The notes beneath the pieces are model-generated. The model was not told the origin of the DNA, searched no databases, and saw only the letters and a program-made list of their open reading frames with translations. Positions 5,729 to 14,828 of a stretch of 16,483 nt of DNA are shown in pieces. The position numbers were made by a program, and so were the translations under genes. The stretch's first letter is position 1, and each line of letters starts with the position of its first letter. This DNA is from an uncultured Prevotella sp. (GTDB taxonomy: Bacteria > Bacteroidota > Bacteroidia > Bacteroidales > Bacteroidaceae), in assembly GCA_946623195.1 (NCBI GenBank), contig CAMOQW010000041.1:1-16483 (forward strand). The letters run 5' to 3'.

Positions 5729-8700
5729 TTATCTGGTCAGCGAGAATTTCAAGGAGAGACCGAAGTCGCGAGTTGTCGTCGGATAAGAACTGGACGACAA
5801 CAGCGGTGTGTTAGTCTGGCGGTCGTAGTAGGCCGAGAGCGTGAGCAACTTCGACAGCGTATAGTCGGCCATGAACGAAATCTTCAGGGCCGAGTTGCCA
5901 CTGCTGGCAGCCGATGTGCGTGAAGCAATGTCACGGGTGATGGCAGCTTGGTCGCGCAGCGAGATGTCCAGACGCAAGTTCAGGTCTTGGTTGATACCCG
6001 TCTTCTTGGCATTGCTCGTATTTGACTTGCTCGTATCAGCCGTCTTAGATTTGCCGCGCTGTGCCTTCTTGATCTTGCGCGAGGCACCACTACCAAACAG
6101 GTGGAAATCACTAATCTTGTAAGCCATACCCAAGACGATGTCGTTCGAACGGCTCTCGTTAATCTGCACACTGGTCATCGACAGCGTCAGCACACGGGTG
6201 CGGCGGTATTCAGCCTTCACCGTCAGACCCGACTGCAGAGTGACATCGACACCAATCAGCGGCGAGAACGACTCGTTGATGCTGACCGACGGTACATTCC
6301 ATCCCAGCAGGGAAGCTGTCTCCGACGAGCTACTATAGGAACCCACCGCAAAGATTGACTTGTAGGAATGATTGACATTGACCGACTTGAAGTGTTCGTT
6401 GAACCACTTCAACTTCGACAAGCCAGTGTAGCGTATCGTCCAGTTAGGCAGCAGTTTGGCCAACGTTGGGAAGAAGTCGAGCGACCCCCGTCCGCTGCTG
6501 GTATAGCTGTCGAGGAAGGCAGGAATCATGACGGCTGCCGAATACTGGTCTACCGACGTGCCATAATGGGCGGCAGCCATCTCCTGGAATCGCGGCAGAG
6601 CGTCGCAGAAGCGGTTGAAGGCATTGGAGGGATAGCCCGAATTGGCATCACCAATAGCCTCGAAAGCCGAACCGATGGAAATGGTGGTCATGTTGAACGA
6701 ACCACTCTGTGTCGCCGGCATGGCGTTCAACGCATAGCGTATGCTGCGCGCCTTGGTTTCGGTGCGCGATGCATTGAGGTCTATCTTCAGGTCACGGGCC
6801 GGTTCCAGCGTGGCGCGCAACTGCAGGTCGGTAGTCAGGTTGGTGGCAGCAGGCGACGATATGCTGTCAACCGTCAGCAGCCAGCCGTTATCATAGGCTT
6901 TCTGCAGATAGGAGTCGCCAGCCAGTCCGAAGGCGAAGTCGAGACCCGGCGACAGCACACTGCCGGTGCGCTGTCCGAAGGCATCACCCACGTTGGGTTT
7001 GAATCCCGGAATAGACATGGAGTACTGATTACGATAACTCATGTTGATACTGCGCACCATCATCAGCAGGCGGGCTGCCGACTGCGCCGGTTTATACCAC
7101 CATTCGTTCTCCAACGGCGGCTTGGCCACAACGGTGAGTTTCAGCTGTATGGAGTCAAGGTTCTTGATGAGAATCTTGTTCTGGTCTACCACCTTATATT
7201 TAATAGGATAGGCCTTGCCGTCCTTGGTTTTGGCCGTCACGATGAGCCGCTTCGACTTCTTGTTGTGCTGCACGGTGAGTGTCGTGTCGCGTCTCAGGGT
7301 AATCTCCTTCTGGAAGGCATTCTTATTCTTGGGGAGTGATGATTCTTCCTTGGTAGGTTTGGCAGGGGCCTTAGAGGTCTTAGAGTTAGTAGGTTTGGCA
7401 GGGGATTTAGGGGTTTTGGCAATGGCCTTCTTGAAGCGGTCGTTGGCCTTCTTGAGGAAGGGGAAGTGGTTGTAGAGCGTCTCCAAATTCAGCGAGCCAT
7501 TGATGTTCAGCTGGCGGTTGTTCGAGATGGTGTTACCCAGGTCGGTGCCGTCTTCCAGGTCGGTACCGCGCACCCAGTTGTAGGTGGCGGTATAGCTGGC
7601 GTCGGTATTCAACCAGTCGAAGATGGGCAACTTGTTCAGCGGCACCTGATAGGAGGCCGTGAACGACTGTCGATAGTCGAGCGGTGTCCCGAAGTGCTTG
7701 ATGCTGTGCCAGACAGAGTCTTTCCATGCCGAATAGCGGTCGGGATAGAGGTCTTTGTTGATGGGCAGTCCGTCGCCGTAAGGTTCTTCAATCTCGGCGC
7801 GGGTTCCCGACTGGAAATTCATGTGCAGGTTCTTGGTGAAGTCCCAGCGCAGCGAGAAGTCGCGGTTCCAGAGGAATGTCGAACTCCACGTCACGGGCAG
7901 TTTCGAACCACCCAAGTCCTCCATATCGCGCTCCTGCAGTTCAAAATAGCTGCGCGTCATCTCAGTATTGAACGTGATGTTCTGTGGCAGATAGTTGATG
8001 CCGAAGGCCTTTGGCAGCTGCATCCACTTCGACTTCGACTTGGTGTTCTTAAAGGGTTCCCACGTCTTATAGACCGGTGTATAAGAGTAATTGAACGATC
8101 CTCGCCACTCGTCATCATTCTCATAAACCGTCGTTTCGCCAGAACGATGGCTGTGGCGATGGCTGTACGAGAACGAGAAGTTGGCGGGGTCGTAGGGCAT
8201 GGGATGCCGCTTGGTCTTGATGCCGACACGCACGTTGGAGAGCGAGAAGTTGGTGGTGGTCGACTTGGTGACCGCTATCGACTCGATGCTGTCTCGCTCC
8301 TGCTTGTTGACCGTGGCATCCAGCGCATCGTCGAGCTCCATATCCGTATCCATCGGGTTATACTTCGGACGTGTCTCCTCCTTCGTCACCGAATAGTAGA
8401 GCGGTGCCGTCACCTTGGCCTTGTCGGGGAAGAACTTACCCAGTTCCACGTTGGCCGTTAGCGAGTAGGTCTTATAGTCGTCGGTGGTACGCTGGCTGAC
8501 GCCCTCTTCCAGTCCGCCAAAACCCTCGGTAACGATTCTTCCCGTGAGGTTCACCGTACCCACGTCGCTCAACTGCATGTTCAGTGCCCCTGAAGCCGCC
8601 CATCCGCCCTTGTTGACTACGTCCTGCAGGCGCAGTTCGTTCACCCAAACCTCACCCGACTTGACCCCGCTGGCCAGATTGCGCACACCGATCATCATGG

Positions 8701-11700
8701 TCTTCACCTCGCCCAACGACGGGTTACCCATGATGCTGATGCGGTTGTTCATGTGGTCAGGGTCATAGTCCGAGAACTCCATCGTATAGCTGGCCGTCCC
8801 CATGGCACGGGCCTGGTTGCGGGCCTTCTTCAGCTTCGTAAACAGCGAGAGGTCGATGTCCAGCAGGTTGTCCTGAGGCCACACGGCACGGCAGTCTTCC
8901 ACGTTGAAGCGGTTGTAGTCGTTACGGTCGGGTGTCAGTTTCAGCGGTATCTGGTATTCATAGTAGTTGTTCTTATAGTCGCTACCCAGACGGACGAACA
9001 CGGCCAGCTGGTCGTCCTGCAGGTTGGTCACGTCGTCCACGAGGTGGTTGGCATGTACAAACATCTGCATGTGGCGATAGCGGCGCAGGTCGAGCGTGGT
9101 ATTGCGATAGACGGCTTTCGACTCTCCTTTCGACAGGTTCTTCACCACCATGCAGAGGGCCTGTTCGTTGGCCTCCGTCAGCTGGGGCTGCGACGGGTCG
9201 GTGACACGCGAGATGCCCGGCGGCAACACGTAGTTGACAGGCTGTCGGTCGTTGTTCTCCTCGATGTTGACTGCACTCACCTCAAGTGTTCCGCTGTTGC
9301 TGCCGTTGGTCAGCGCCTGCTGGTAGGCCCGCCACTCGCCGCGCACCAGGTCGAGGCTGCCGAAGCGCAGCACGATGGGCTTGCGGAACTGCGTGAGGAA
9401 CATGCGCATGAAGCGGATGCTGGTGAAGTCGTTGATGCCTCCCACTCTGTCCTCATACTGCGTCAGGGGGATGCGGAACTGATACCATTTCACGCGCTCC
9501 TTGCTGCCATTGCGCAGCGAGGCGGTATGCTCGCGAATGTCGGTAATATAGTTGTGGCCCAGTCGCATATCCTCCGGGCGGATGCTCACCTTATACTGGT
9601 AATAGCGTTCATACTCGTTGAGGGTGTAGTCCTGGTTGATGTCCTCCACGTCGGGGTATGTCTTGTAAGACGTGTCGTAGCCTTCCGTCTGCTGGTCGTT
9701 GTCGGGCGAGTTGCCCTGCGGCATGTTGATACGCTTGTAGCGCTCCAAGATGCTGGCCTTGCGGTCGTCCAAGTCGCTGCCACGGAAATAGTGGTAGTTG
9801 TCGTTGGCAGGGTCTTGGTTCCAGACGGCCCGCAGGCTGTCATTCACGTTGATTCCCTTCAGGAAATCGGCATAGGCCGGATGCTGGCGCTCCTCTTCAT
9901 CGGTGAGACCGTTCAGACCCACATCCTGCTTGGCACGTGCCCCGCTGGTGGTGGCAAAGGCATAGGTCTGCGTGGGCTGTACGGGAATCTTACCCCATGC
10001 CGACTGCGTGAACGATCCGGTGCCGTCGACGGGCATGCCGCTCTCGTAGAACTTCTTGCCGTCGTGCAGCACGTCTTCACTGACCTCACCTAAATTAATA
10101 TATAGGTCGCCACCATAGTCGGCGGCATCGTCCTGCTGGGAGGTATAGATAAAGGGGTCGAGCATCCAGAACTCGATGTACTCGATGTTGGCCGTCTCGA
10201 AATCGTTGGTGTCCAGCTTACGCATCATGCCGCCCCACTTGCGCTGCGGATTGTTCAGCGAACCGTCGAAGTTAATGTCTGTCGACAGGTTGTAAGGGCC
10301 GCGCTCCGTGGGATAGTAGGCCAGATTGAGGATGTCCAGCGTATTGGTGGCACCGCTATAGGTGGACTGGTCGCGGTTCGGATAGAGTTCGCTGACGTAG
10401 ACAGAGCGCACGTAGTGGTTGGACAATTGCTCCAAGTCGCTTTTGATATGGGCCGGGGTAAGACTGGACGAACGGTAGGTGAAGAGGTTGTCAATCTTAT
10501 ACCAAGCCAGCAGTGCACGGTTGAAACCGCTGACGACGGAGTCCTTGTCGGCCTGTTCCGGAAACATGGACGGAACACTGGAGAGTACCCACGACGTAGG
10601 CTCCAGCACACTGATGCCGTTCTTGGCATTCTCAAAGTCGTCAATATAGGAGGCATTATCCTGCGTACCACTGGCCGTACCGGCAATGAGCTGGGCAAAC
10701 TCACCCGTGAAAGATATCTGCGAGGGCTGTGTGCAGTGCAGCAGCGGCAACTTGTTGAGCATACGCGTCAGCCACTGGCTTTCGGTCTTCCAGTTGATGT
10801 TCACGCCCCAGATGGTGTTCTTCAGAGGCTCCGAGCCCATCGTCACCTTCGAAGTCAGCGCCTGCTCGCTGAGGTGCTGCAAGGTACCGCCTATCTGGAA
10901 GTTCTTCGAGAAATCGTATTCCCAATTGACACCAAACATACGTTTGCGCTGCATACCGTACTCCGTATTCGACTCCAGCGACACGTTGACACTCGTACCA
11001 GCATCGATGATGCTCTGGTTCAGAATGGTCACCTCGCCGGCCGAATAGTCTACGGAATAATCGCTGCCCTCGGTCAGGATGACGCCACCGGCCGTCACCA
11101 CGACCGACCCCTGCGGCACATTGTAGGCCCCCAGCGATATGACATTGGCCGATGTACCCTTGAACTGGCCCACCAGCATGTATTTGTCCTTGTCGGTCAT
11201 CTGCTTGGCAGCAGTGCGTGTGGTGTCGTACAACTCCTGAAAGGCATACTTGGCGGCCGTGGCCTCGCTGATGCCATTACGCATCAGGAACGACTTCAGT
11301 GTGGTACCGAAAGGTTCTGCCGACGGGAAGAAGACGCGGCCATTGCTGACGGTATAACCCTCGACGAAGTCGAAGTAGCCGTTAGGATGCGCCTTGTTGT
11401 TGTTGTCCAGTCGGTCGCAGCCCAGCCCTTTCAGCAGGGTGATGTCCTTGACCTCGGGGATATAGGAAAGGTAGACGCCGGCGGTATCGCTCTGGAACTT
11501 GATGTCGAGCCTGAATTTGGTCTTCTCAACATTCGACGCCAGGTAATAGACGTTCTTCATCATCAAGTCCCAGTTGGGTTGCTGCGGATTGTTCGACGTG
11601 TTCTTCAGCGACTTCACAAAGAGGGCTTCGCTGGCCGTGGTATGGTCGCTGGCAAACTCACCCACCCTGTAGGTGCGGCCGCCGTATGTATATTCGTAGG

Positions 11701-13105
11701 CTACGGCCAGCACCTGGTCGGTCTGCAACGATGTCTTCAGCGAAATATATCCCAGGCCCTTGTTGAGCGTAAACTCTGACGAGTTGAGCAGTCGGGCCGA
11801 TGCCAGCTTCTCATAGTCTACGCCACCCGTCATGCCGGCATCCAGAACCGCCGATGCCTGGTCGATGTCGCGGGCTGCAGCGTAGGTGGTGGTCATCTGC
11901 GCATATTGGTTGCCGGCGCTGTTGTCGGGCAGTGCCGACAGGCCTGGTGCCCTGCCCTGCTTGGTCTCAGCAAGCGACGACAGGGCAATGATGTTACGGG
12001 TGTTTGAAGTCGTCCCCGTCTTGTTGGTCACCCACACTTCTATGCGCGTAATCTCGATACCTGTCATGACGTTGGGCAACTGCTGCATGGCGGCATCGTA
12101 GCGTTCACGGAAATAGCGCGACAGGAAGAAGTGGCGGTTCTCCTCGTAGTTGGCGACGTCAATCTCGAACGGGGTCAACTGGGTACCGCCTTTCGACGAC
12201 ACGCTCTTGGTGGTGGAGTTCTTCTGCGACAGCACCGTCTGCAACTTCAGTTTGCCGAACTGCATGTCGGTGCGGACACCAAACAGCGCCGAGGCACCCT
12301 TCACCAGCGAGTTATTAGAGGGGAAACTGACGTTACCGGCCTCCACGAGTTTGATGATTTCGTCTTCCTTGCCTTCATAGCGCAGCTTCAGGTTCTTGGT
12401 ATCGAAGTCGAAGGTAGCATCGGTGTTGTAGTTCAGGTTCATGTTCACCTTGTCGCCCACCTTACCATTGACGTTCAGATTGATTTTCTCGTCAAAGTCG
12501 ACAGCCTTGGTCTTACGGTTGCGCTCAGGCAGCGACGGATTGTCGACGCTCTTCAGTGTGGCACCGAGTTTCAGCTCGGCTGTACCCTGCGTTTTGATGC
12601 GTACCCCGCCGGGACCGAAAATCTTCTCGGCTGGGCCTAAGTCGAAATGCATGTCGGCAAACGAGAATTTCTCCTTGCCCTTCGTGGCCACGTTCTCAGC
12701 ATCCTTCTTGCGGAAGAAGGCTTCGCGCTCCTTGCGCTCACTCCACTGCCTATACTCGTCGGGGGTCATCAGCACGGGGGCATTCAAATAGGAGTCACCA
12801 ATTTTGGAGCCTATCTTGTAGACGTTCAGCGAATCGTCGTACTCCACCTGCTGGCGCACATTCTCCGGGAACCGCAGGTCGAGCGCCGACGAGTCGAGGT
12901 CGGCCACCTCGATGGGTGCCGTCTTCTGAATTTTCCAGCGCGGATGCAGCAGCGAGTCGGGAATGGTTTCGTCCTCCACCTGGAGCACAGGTTGTGCCTT
13001 AGCCACAGACTGTTGCTTCTTCTGTGTCTTGTCATCCTGGGGCGGCATGGCCAACGCCGTGATGCTCAACAGGACTGCTCCGATGTAGGCGAAACGTTTC
13101 GTAAT
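5729..13105 (-). CDS. sprA: SprA, outer-membrane translocon of the type IX secretion system
   Basis: From a proposed ATT start at 13105 this encodes 2458 residues, close to the roughly 2400 of Flavobacterium johnsoniae SprA. SprA forms the giant single-chain 36-strand beta barrel through which type IX cargo leaves the cell. Recognisable conserved stretches include VEYDDSLNVYKIGSKIGD near the N-terminus, a SprA N-terminal block (about 150-370, with NLNYNTDATFDFD), GGMMRKLDTNDFETANIEY plus EFWMLDPF (about 957-985), and a C-terminus made of alternating beta strands ending LSLKFSLTR. The usual non-ATG candidate TTG at 13069 would cut the signal peptide in half. Starting at ATT gives TKRFAYIGAVLLSITALA, a complete one. 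The start lies three bases after the ruvA stop and in the same frame, so the genes are coupled. A Lys/Pro-rich linker with a duplicated 12-residue unit lies at about 1896-1922. Confidence 0.95.
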   Translation of the reverse strand: MTKRFAYIGAVLLSITALAMPPQDDKTQKKQQSVAKAQPVLQVEDETIPDSLLHPRWKIQKTAPIEVADLDSSALDLRFPENVRQQVEYDDSLNVYKIGSKIGDSYLNAPVLMTPDEYRQWSERKEREAFFRKKDAENVATKGKEKFSFADMHFDLGPAEKIFGPGGVRIKTQGTAELKLGATLKSVDNPSLPERNRKTKAVDFDEKINLNVNGKVGDKVNMNLNYNTDATFDFDTKNLKLRYEGKEDEIIKLVEAGNVSFPSNNSLVKGASALFGVRTDMQFGKLKLQTVLSQKNSTTKSVSSKGGTQLTPFEIDVANYEENRHFFLSRYFRERYDAAMQQLPNVMTGIEITRIEVWVTNKTGTTSNTRNIIALSSLAETKQGRAPGLSALPDNSAGNQYAQMTTTYAAARDIDQASAVLDAGMTGGVDYEKLASARLLNSSEFTLNKGLGYISLKTSLQTDQVLAVAYEYTYGGRTYRVGEFASDHTTASEALFVKSLKNTSNNPQQPNWDLMMKNVYYLASNVEKTKFRLDIKFQSDTAGVYLSYIPEVKDITLLKGLGCDRLDNNNKAHPNGYFDFVEGYTVSNGRVFFPSAEPFGTTLKSFLMRNGISEATAAKYAFQELYDTTRTAAKQMTDKDKYMLVGQFKGTSANVISLGAYNVPQGSVVVTAGGVILTEGSDYSVDYSAGEVTILNQSIIDAGTSVNVSLESNTEYGMQRKRMFGVNWEYDFSKNFQIGGTLQHLSEQALTSKVTMGSEPLKNTIWGVNINWKTESQWLTRMLNKLPLLHCTQPSQISFTGEFAQLIAGTASGTQDNASYIDDFENAKNGISVLEPTSWVLSSVPSMFPEQADKDSVVSGFNRALLAWYKIDNLFTYRSSSLTPAHIKSDLEQLSNHYVRSVYVSELYPNRDQSTYSGATNTLDILNLAYYPTERGPYNLSTDINFDGSLNNPQRKWGGMMRKLDTNDFETANIEYIEFWMLDPFIYTSQQDDAADYGGDLYINLGEVSEDVLHDGKKFYESGMPVDGTGSFTQSAWGKIPVQPTQTYAFATTSGARAKQDVGLNGLTDEEERQHPAYADFLKGINVNDSLRAVWNQDPANDNYHYFRGSDLDDRKASILERYKRINMPQGNSPDNDQQTEGYDTSYKTYPDVEDINQDYTLNEYERYYQYKVSIRPEDMRLGHNYITDIREHTASLRNGSKERVKWYQFRIPLTQYEDRVGGINDFTSIRFMRMFLTQFRKPIVLRFGSLDLVRGEWRAYQQALTNGSNSGTLEVSAVNIEENNDRQPVNYVLPPGISRVTDPSQPQLTEANEQALCMVVKNLSKGESKAVYRNTTLDLRRYRHMQMFVHANHLVDDVTNLQDDQLAVFVRLGSDYKNNYYEYQIPLKLTPDRNDYNRFNVEDCRAVWPQDNLLDIDLSLFTKLKKARNQARAMGTASYTMEFSDYDPDHMNNRISIMGNPSLGEVKTMMIGVRNLASGVKSGEVWVNELRLQDVVNKGGWAASGALNMQLSDVGTVNLTGRIVTEGFGGLEEGVSQRTTDDYKTYSLTANVELGKFFPDKAKVTAPLYYSVTKEETRPKYNPMDTDMELDDALDATVNKQERDSIESIAVTKSTTTNFSLSNVRVGIKTKRHPMPYDPANFSFSYSHRHSHRSGETTVYENDDEWRGSFNYSYTPVYKTWEPFKNTKSKSKWMQLPKAFGINYLPQNITFNTEMTRSYFELQERDMEDLGGSKLPVTWSSTFLWNRDFSLRWDFTKNLHMNFQSGTRAEIEEPYGDGLPINKDLYPDRYSAWKDSVWHSIKHFGTPLDYRQSFTASYQVPLNKLPIFDWLNTDASYTATYNWVRGTDLEDGTDLGNTISNNRQLNINGSLNLETLYNHFPFLKKANDRFKKAIAKTPKSPAKPTNSKTSKAPAKPTKEESSLPKNKNAFQKEITLRRDTTLTVQHNKKSKRLIVTAKTKDGKAYPIKYKVVDQNKILIKNLDSIQLKLTVVAKPPLENEWWYKPAQSAARLLMMVRSINMSYRNQYSMSIPGFKPNVGDAFGQRTGSVLSPGLDFAFGLAGDSYLQKAYDNGWLLTVDSISSPAATNLTTDLQLRATLEPARDLKIDLNASRTETKARSIRYALNAMPATQSGSFNMTTISIGSAFEAIGDANSGYPSNAFNRFCDALPRFQEMAAAHYGTSVDQYSAAVMIPAFLDSYTSSGRGSLDFFPTLAKLLPNWTIRYTGLSKLKWFNEHFKSVNVNHSYKSIFAVGSYSSSSETASLLGWNVPSVSINESFSPLIGVDVTLQSGLTVKAEYRRTRVLTLSMTSVQINESRSNDIVLGMAYKISDFHLFGSGASRKIKKAQRGKSKTADTSKSNTSNAKKTGINQDLNLRLDISLRDQAAITRDIASRTSAASSGNSALKISFMADYTLSKLLTLSAYYDRQTNTPLLSSSSYPTTTRDFGLSLKFSLTR
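7353..7404. repeat. Direct repeat encoding a duplicated AKPT linker unit in sprA
   Basis: The 16-base string GTAGGTTTGGCAGGGG occurs at 7353-7368 and again at 7389-7404, exactly 36 bases (12 codons) apart. On the protein side this gives KSPAKPTNSKTS followed by KAPAKPTKEESS, within a flexible Lys/Pro/Ser-rich segment. The period being a multiple of three keeps the frame, so copy number can change without destroying SprA. Confidence 0.85.
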
Positions 13106-13108
13106 ACC

Positions 13109-13711
13109 TTATTTTATTTGTTTGAGTGCCTGCTTCACCACCTGTTCCACGGGCAGGTCGGGCTGTTCCTGCAGGATAGCCACGACAACCTTCTGCGTGG
13201 GAGCGGGCGAGAATCCCAGCATGGTAAGAGCCGAGACGGCTTCGTCTTTCACCTGGTTGTTGACGGGAGCGGCCACGACACCTCCGACGGGTATCTCGTC
13301 GGCAATACCCAGGGCCACTATCTTGTCTCTCAGGTCGACGATGATGCGCTGAGCAGTCATCTTGCCAATGCCCTTGATACCCTTCATCAGCCGCTCGTTG
13401 CCGGTCGAGATGGCATTGCACAACTCGCTGACACTCATCGACGACAGCATCATGCGCGCCGTATTGGGCCCCACGCCACTGACGGTGATGAGCAATTCGA
13501 ACATCTCGCGCTCCTTCTTCGACACAAAGCCGTAGAGCACATGGGCATCCTCACGAATCGACTCGAAGACATACAGCTTGACGTCCTTCTTGCCTTGTAT
13601 CGCCGAATACGTGGTCAGCGAAATATTCATCCCGTAGCCCACACCAGCGGCTTCTACCGTAGCTAATGCGGGGGTAAGCTCAGTCAGCTCACCCTTGATA
13701 TACTCTATCAT
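13109..13711 (-). CDS. ruvA: Holliday junction DNA helicase subunit RuvA
   Basis: The 200-residue protein has the normal RuvA length and begins MIEYIKGEL, the typical OB-fold start of domain I. RuvA tetramers clamp Holliday junctions and load the RuvB motor during recombinational repair. Domain II carries two helix-hairpin-helix motifs, [17 protein letters not shown] (73-89) and [19 protein letters not shown] (112-130). A short linker leads to domain III (about 152-200, [21 protein letters not shown]...), which contacts RuvB. It ends TAA at 13111-13109, and sprA follows in the same frame three bases later. The ruvA-sprA order is well known in Bacteroidetes and has no obvious functional logic. 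ruvB and ruvC are not in the window. Confidence 0.96.
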   Translation of the reverse strand: MIEYIKGELTELTPALATVEAAGVGYGMNISLTTYSAIQGKKDVKLYVFESIREDAHVLYGFVSKKEREMFELLITVSGVGPNTARMMLSSMSVSELCNAISTGNERLMKGIKGIGKMTAQRIIVDLRDKIVALGIADEIPVGGVVAAPVNNQVKDEAVSALTMLGFSPAPTQKVVVAILQEQPDLPVEQVVKQALKQIK

Positions 13712-13721
13712 ACGCTTCTAA

Positions 13722-13750
13722 CGTTTAGTATTAATACCTCTATCTAAACG
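13722..13750. promoter_or_regulatory. Inverted repeat and nested palindrome in the ruvA leader
   Basis: CGTTTAG (13722-13728) and CTAAACG (13744-13750) form a 7-bp inverted repeat. Starting inside its left arm is a perfect 10-bp palindrome GTATTAATAC (13728-13737). The pair begins 11 bases upstream of the ruvA start codon, where either a repressor site or an mRNA hairpin could act. No known operator is recognised. Confidence 0.45.
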
Positions 13751-13781
13751 CTTTAAACTTCCATTTTATTGTATCCGGGGG

Positions 13782-13791
13782 CAAAAAGATA
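13782..13791 (-). promoter_or_regulatory. Weak candidate -7 box for ruvA-sprA
   Basis: On the minus strand 13791-13782 reads TATCTTTTTG, the TAnnTTTG consensus stretched by two T residues. It would give a leader of about 65 bases containing the inverted repeat at 13722-13750. No better candidate is visible between ruvA and ddh on this strand. Confidence 0.3.
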
Positions 13792-13863
13792 ACGCGGGAT
13801 AACAATTTGCAGGTATTTTACAAATTTCCCTGCCATTTCGATACGTATTTCGAGAAAAAGATG

Positions 13864-13871
13864 TACTTTTG
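13864..13871 (+). promoter_or_regulatory. Bacteroidetes -7 promoter box for ddh
   Basis: TACTTTTG at 13864-13871 matches TAnnTTTG and lies 41 bases before the ddh ATG, giving a leader of about 35 bases. The -33 region near 13836-13840 reads TTTCG, one base off TTTG. Confidence 0.6.
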
Positions 13872-13912
13872 CAGCCAAAAAGATTGATACAACCAACAAA
13901 AGACTCACAAAC

Positions 13913-14812
13913 ATGAAGAAAATCAGAGCAGCCGTAGTAGGTTACGGCAACATCGGGAAGTACACCGTGCAGGCACTGGAAGCCGCACCCGATTTCGAAA
14001 TCGCAGGCATCGTGCGCCGGCAGGGCGCTGAAGGAAAGCCCGCAGAACTCGCCCAGTACGAGGTAGTGAAAGACATCAAAGAACTGCAGGACGTTGACGT
14101 GGCAGTGCTGGCCACCCCCACCCGCTCCTGCGAGGAGTATGCCAAGCAGATATTGCCCTTAGGCATCAATACCGTCGACTCCTTCGACATCCATACCAAC
14201 ATTCGCGGCTACCGCGAGCGCCTGATGGAGATTAACAAGCAGACCAACACCGTCAGCGTCATTGCTGCCGGCTGGGACCCGGGCAGCGACTCCATCGTAC
14301 GCACGCTGATGCAGAGTCTGGCACCTAAAGGACTGAGCTACACCAACTTCGGCCCCGGCATGTCGATGGGACACAGCGTCTGCGTACGTTCGAAGGCCGG
14401 TGTCAAGAACGCCCTCTCGATGACCATCCCCTTGGGCGAGGGCATCCATCGTCGCATGGTGTATGTAGAGTTGGAGGACGGCTACACACTGGAACAGGTG
14501 ACCCGCGACATCAAGGCCGACCCCTACTTCGCCTCGGACGAGACACACGTGTTCCAGGTGGAGAGTGTCGACGACGTGCGCGACATGGGGCATGGCGTCA
14601 ACCTGGTGCGCAAGGGTGTCAGCGGCCAGACCCAGAACCAGCGCCTGGAATTCAACATGCAAATCAACAACCCCGCCCTGACGGGTCAGGTGCTGGTCAA
14701 CGTGGCTCGCGCCTCCATGCGTCTGCAGCCCGGATGCTACACGATGATCGAGATTCCCGTCATCGACATGCTGCCCGGCGAACGCGCCGACCTCATCGAG
14801 CACCTGGTATAA
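13913..14812 (+). CDS. ddh: meso-Diaminopimelate D-dehydrogenase
   Basis: The 299-residue NADP-dependent enzyme converts L-2-amino-6-oxopimelate (tetrahydrodipicolinate), ammonia and NADPH directly into meso-diaminopimelate, the precursor of lysine and of the peptidoglycan cross-link. The N-terminal Rossmann motif is VVGYGNIGK (G10, G12, G15). It is followed by IVRR (33-36), whose arginines fit recognition of the NADP phosphate. LATPTRS, VDSFDIHTNIRGY and IAAGWDPGSDS (about 117-127) are substrate-domain signatures of Ddh. NFGPGMSMGHS also fits. The length is that of the shorter group known from Prevotella and Symbiobacterium rather than the 320-residue corynebacterial form. The gene stands alone, with its own promoter box and a strong hairpin downstream. 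It is divergent from ruvA. Confidence 0.93.
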   Translation: MKKIRAAVVGYGNIGKYTVQALEAAPDFEIAGIVRRQGAEGKPAELAQYEVVKDIKELQDVDVAVLATPTRSCEEYAKQILPLGINTVDSFDIHTNIRGYRERLMEINKQTNTVSVIAAGWDPGSDSIVRTLMQSLAPKGLSYTNFGPGMSMGHSVCVRSKAGVKNALSMTIPLGEGIHRRMVYVELEDGYTLEQVTRDIKADPYFASDETHVFQVESVDDVRDMGHGVNLVRKGVSGQTQNQRLEFNMQINNPALTGQVLVNVARASMRLQPGCYTMIEIPVIDMLPGERADLIEHLV

Positions 14813-14828
14813 CATTGGGCACGTACCG

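Noticed and set aside
10088..10107. AT-rich near-palindrome within sprA
   Set aside because: It encodes LYINLGE in frame, is imperfect, and sits in the middle of a coding region with no sign of function.
6368..11779. Long open frames on the plus strand opposite sprA (323, 331, 446 and 454 residues)
   Set aside because: They are antisense shadows of sprA: their composition (rich in His, Arg, Val, Gln) mirrors the complement of GC-rich codons, they have no recognisable domain, and sprA itself is plainly real.
13067..13069. TTG as the sprA start codon
   Set aside because: It truncates the signal peptide; the in-frame sequence upstream continues it naturally back to ATT 13105.
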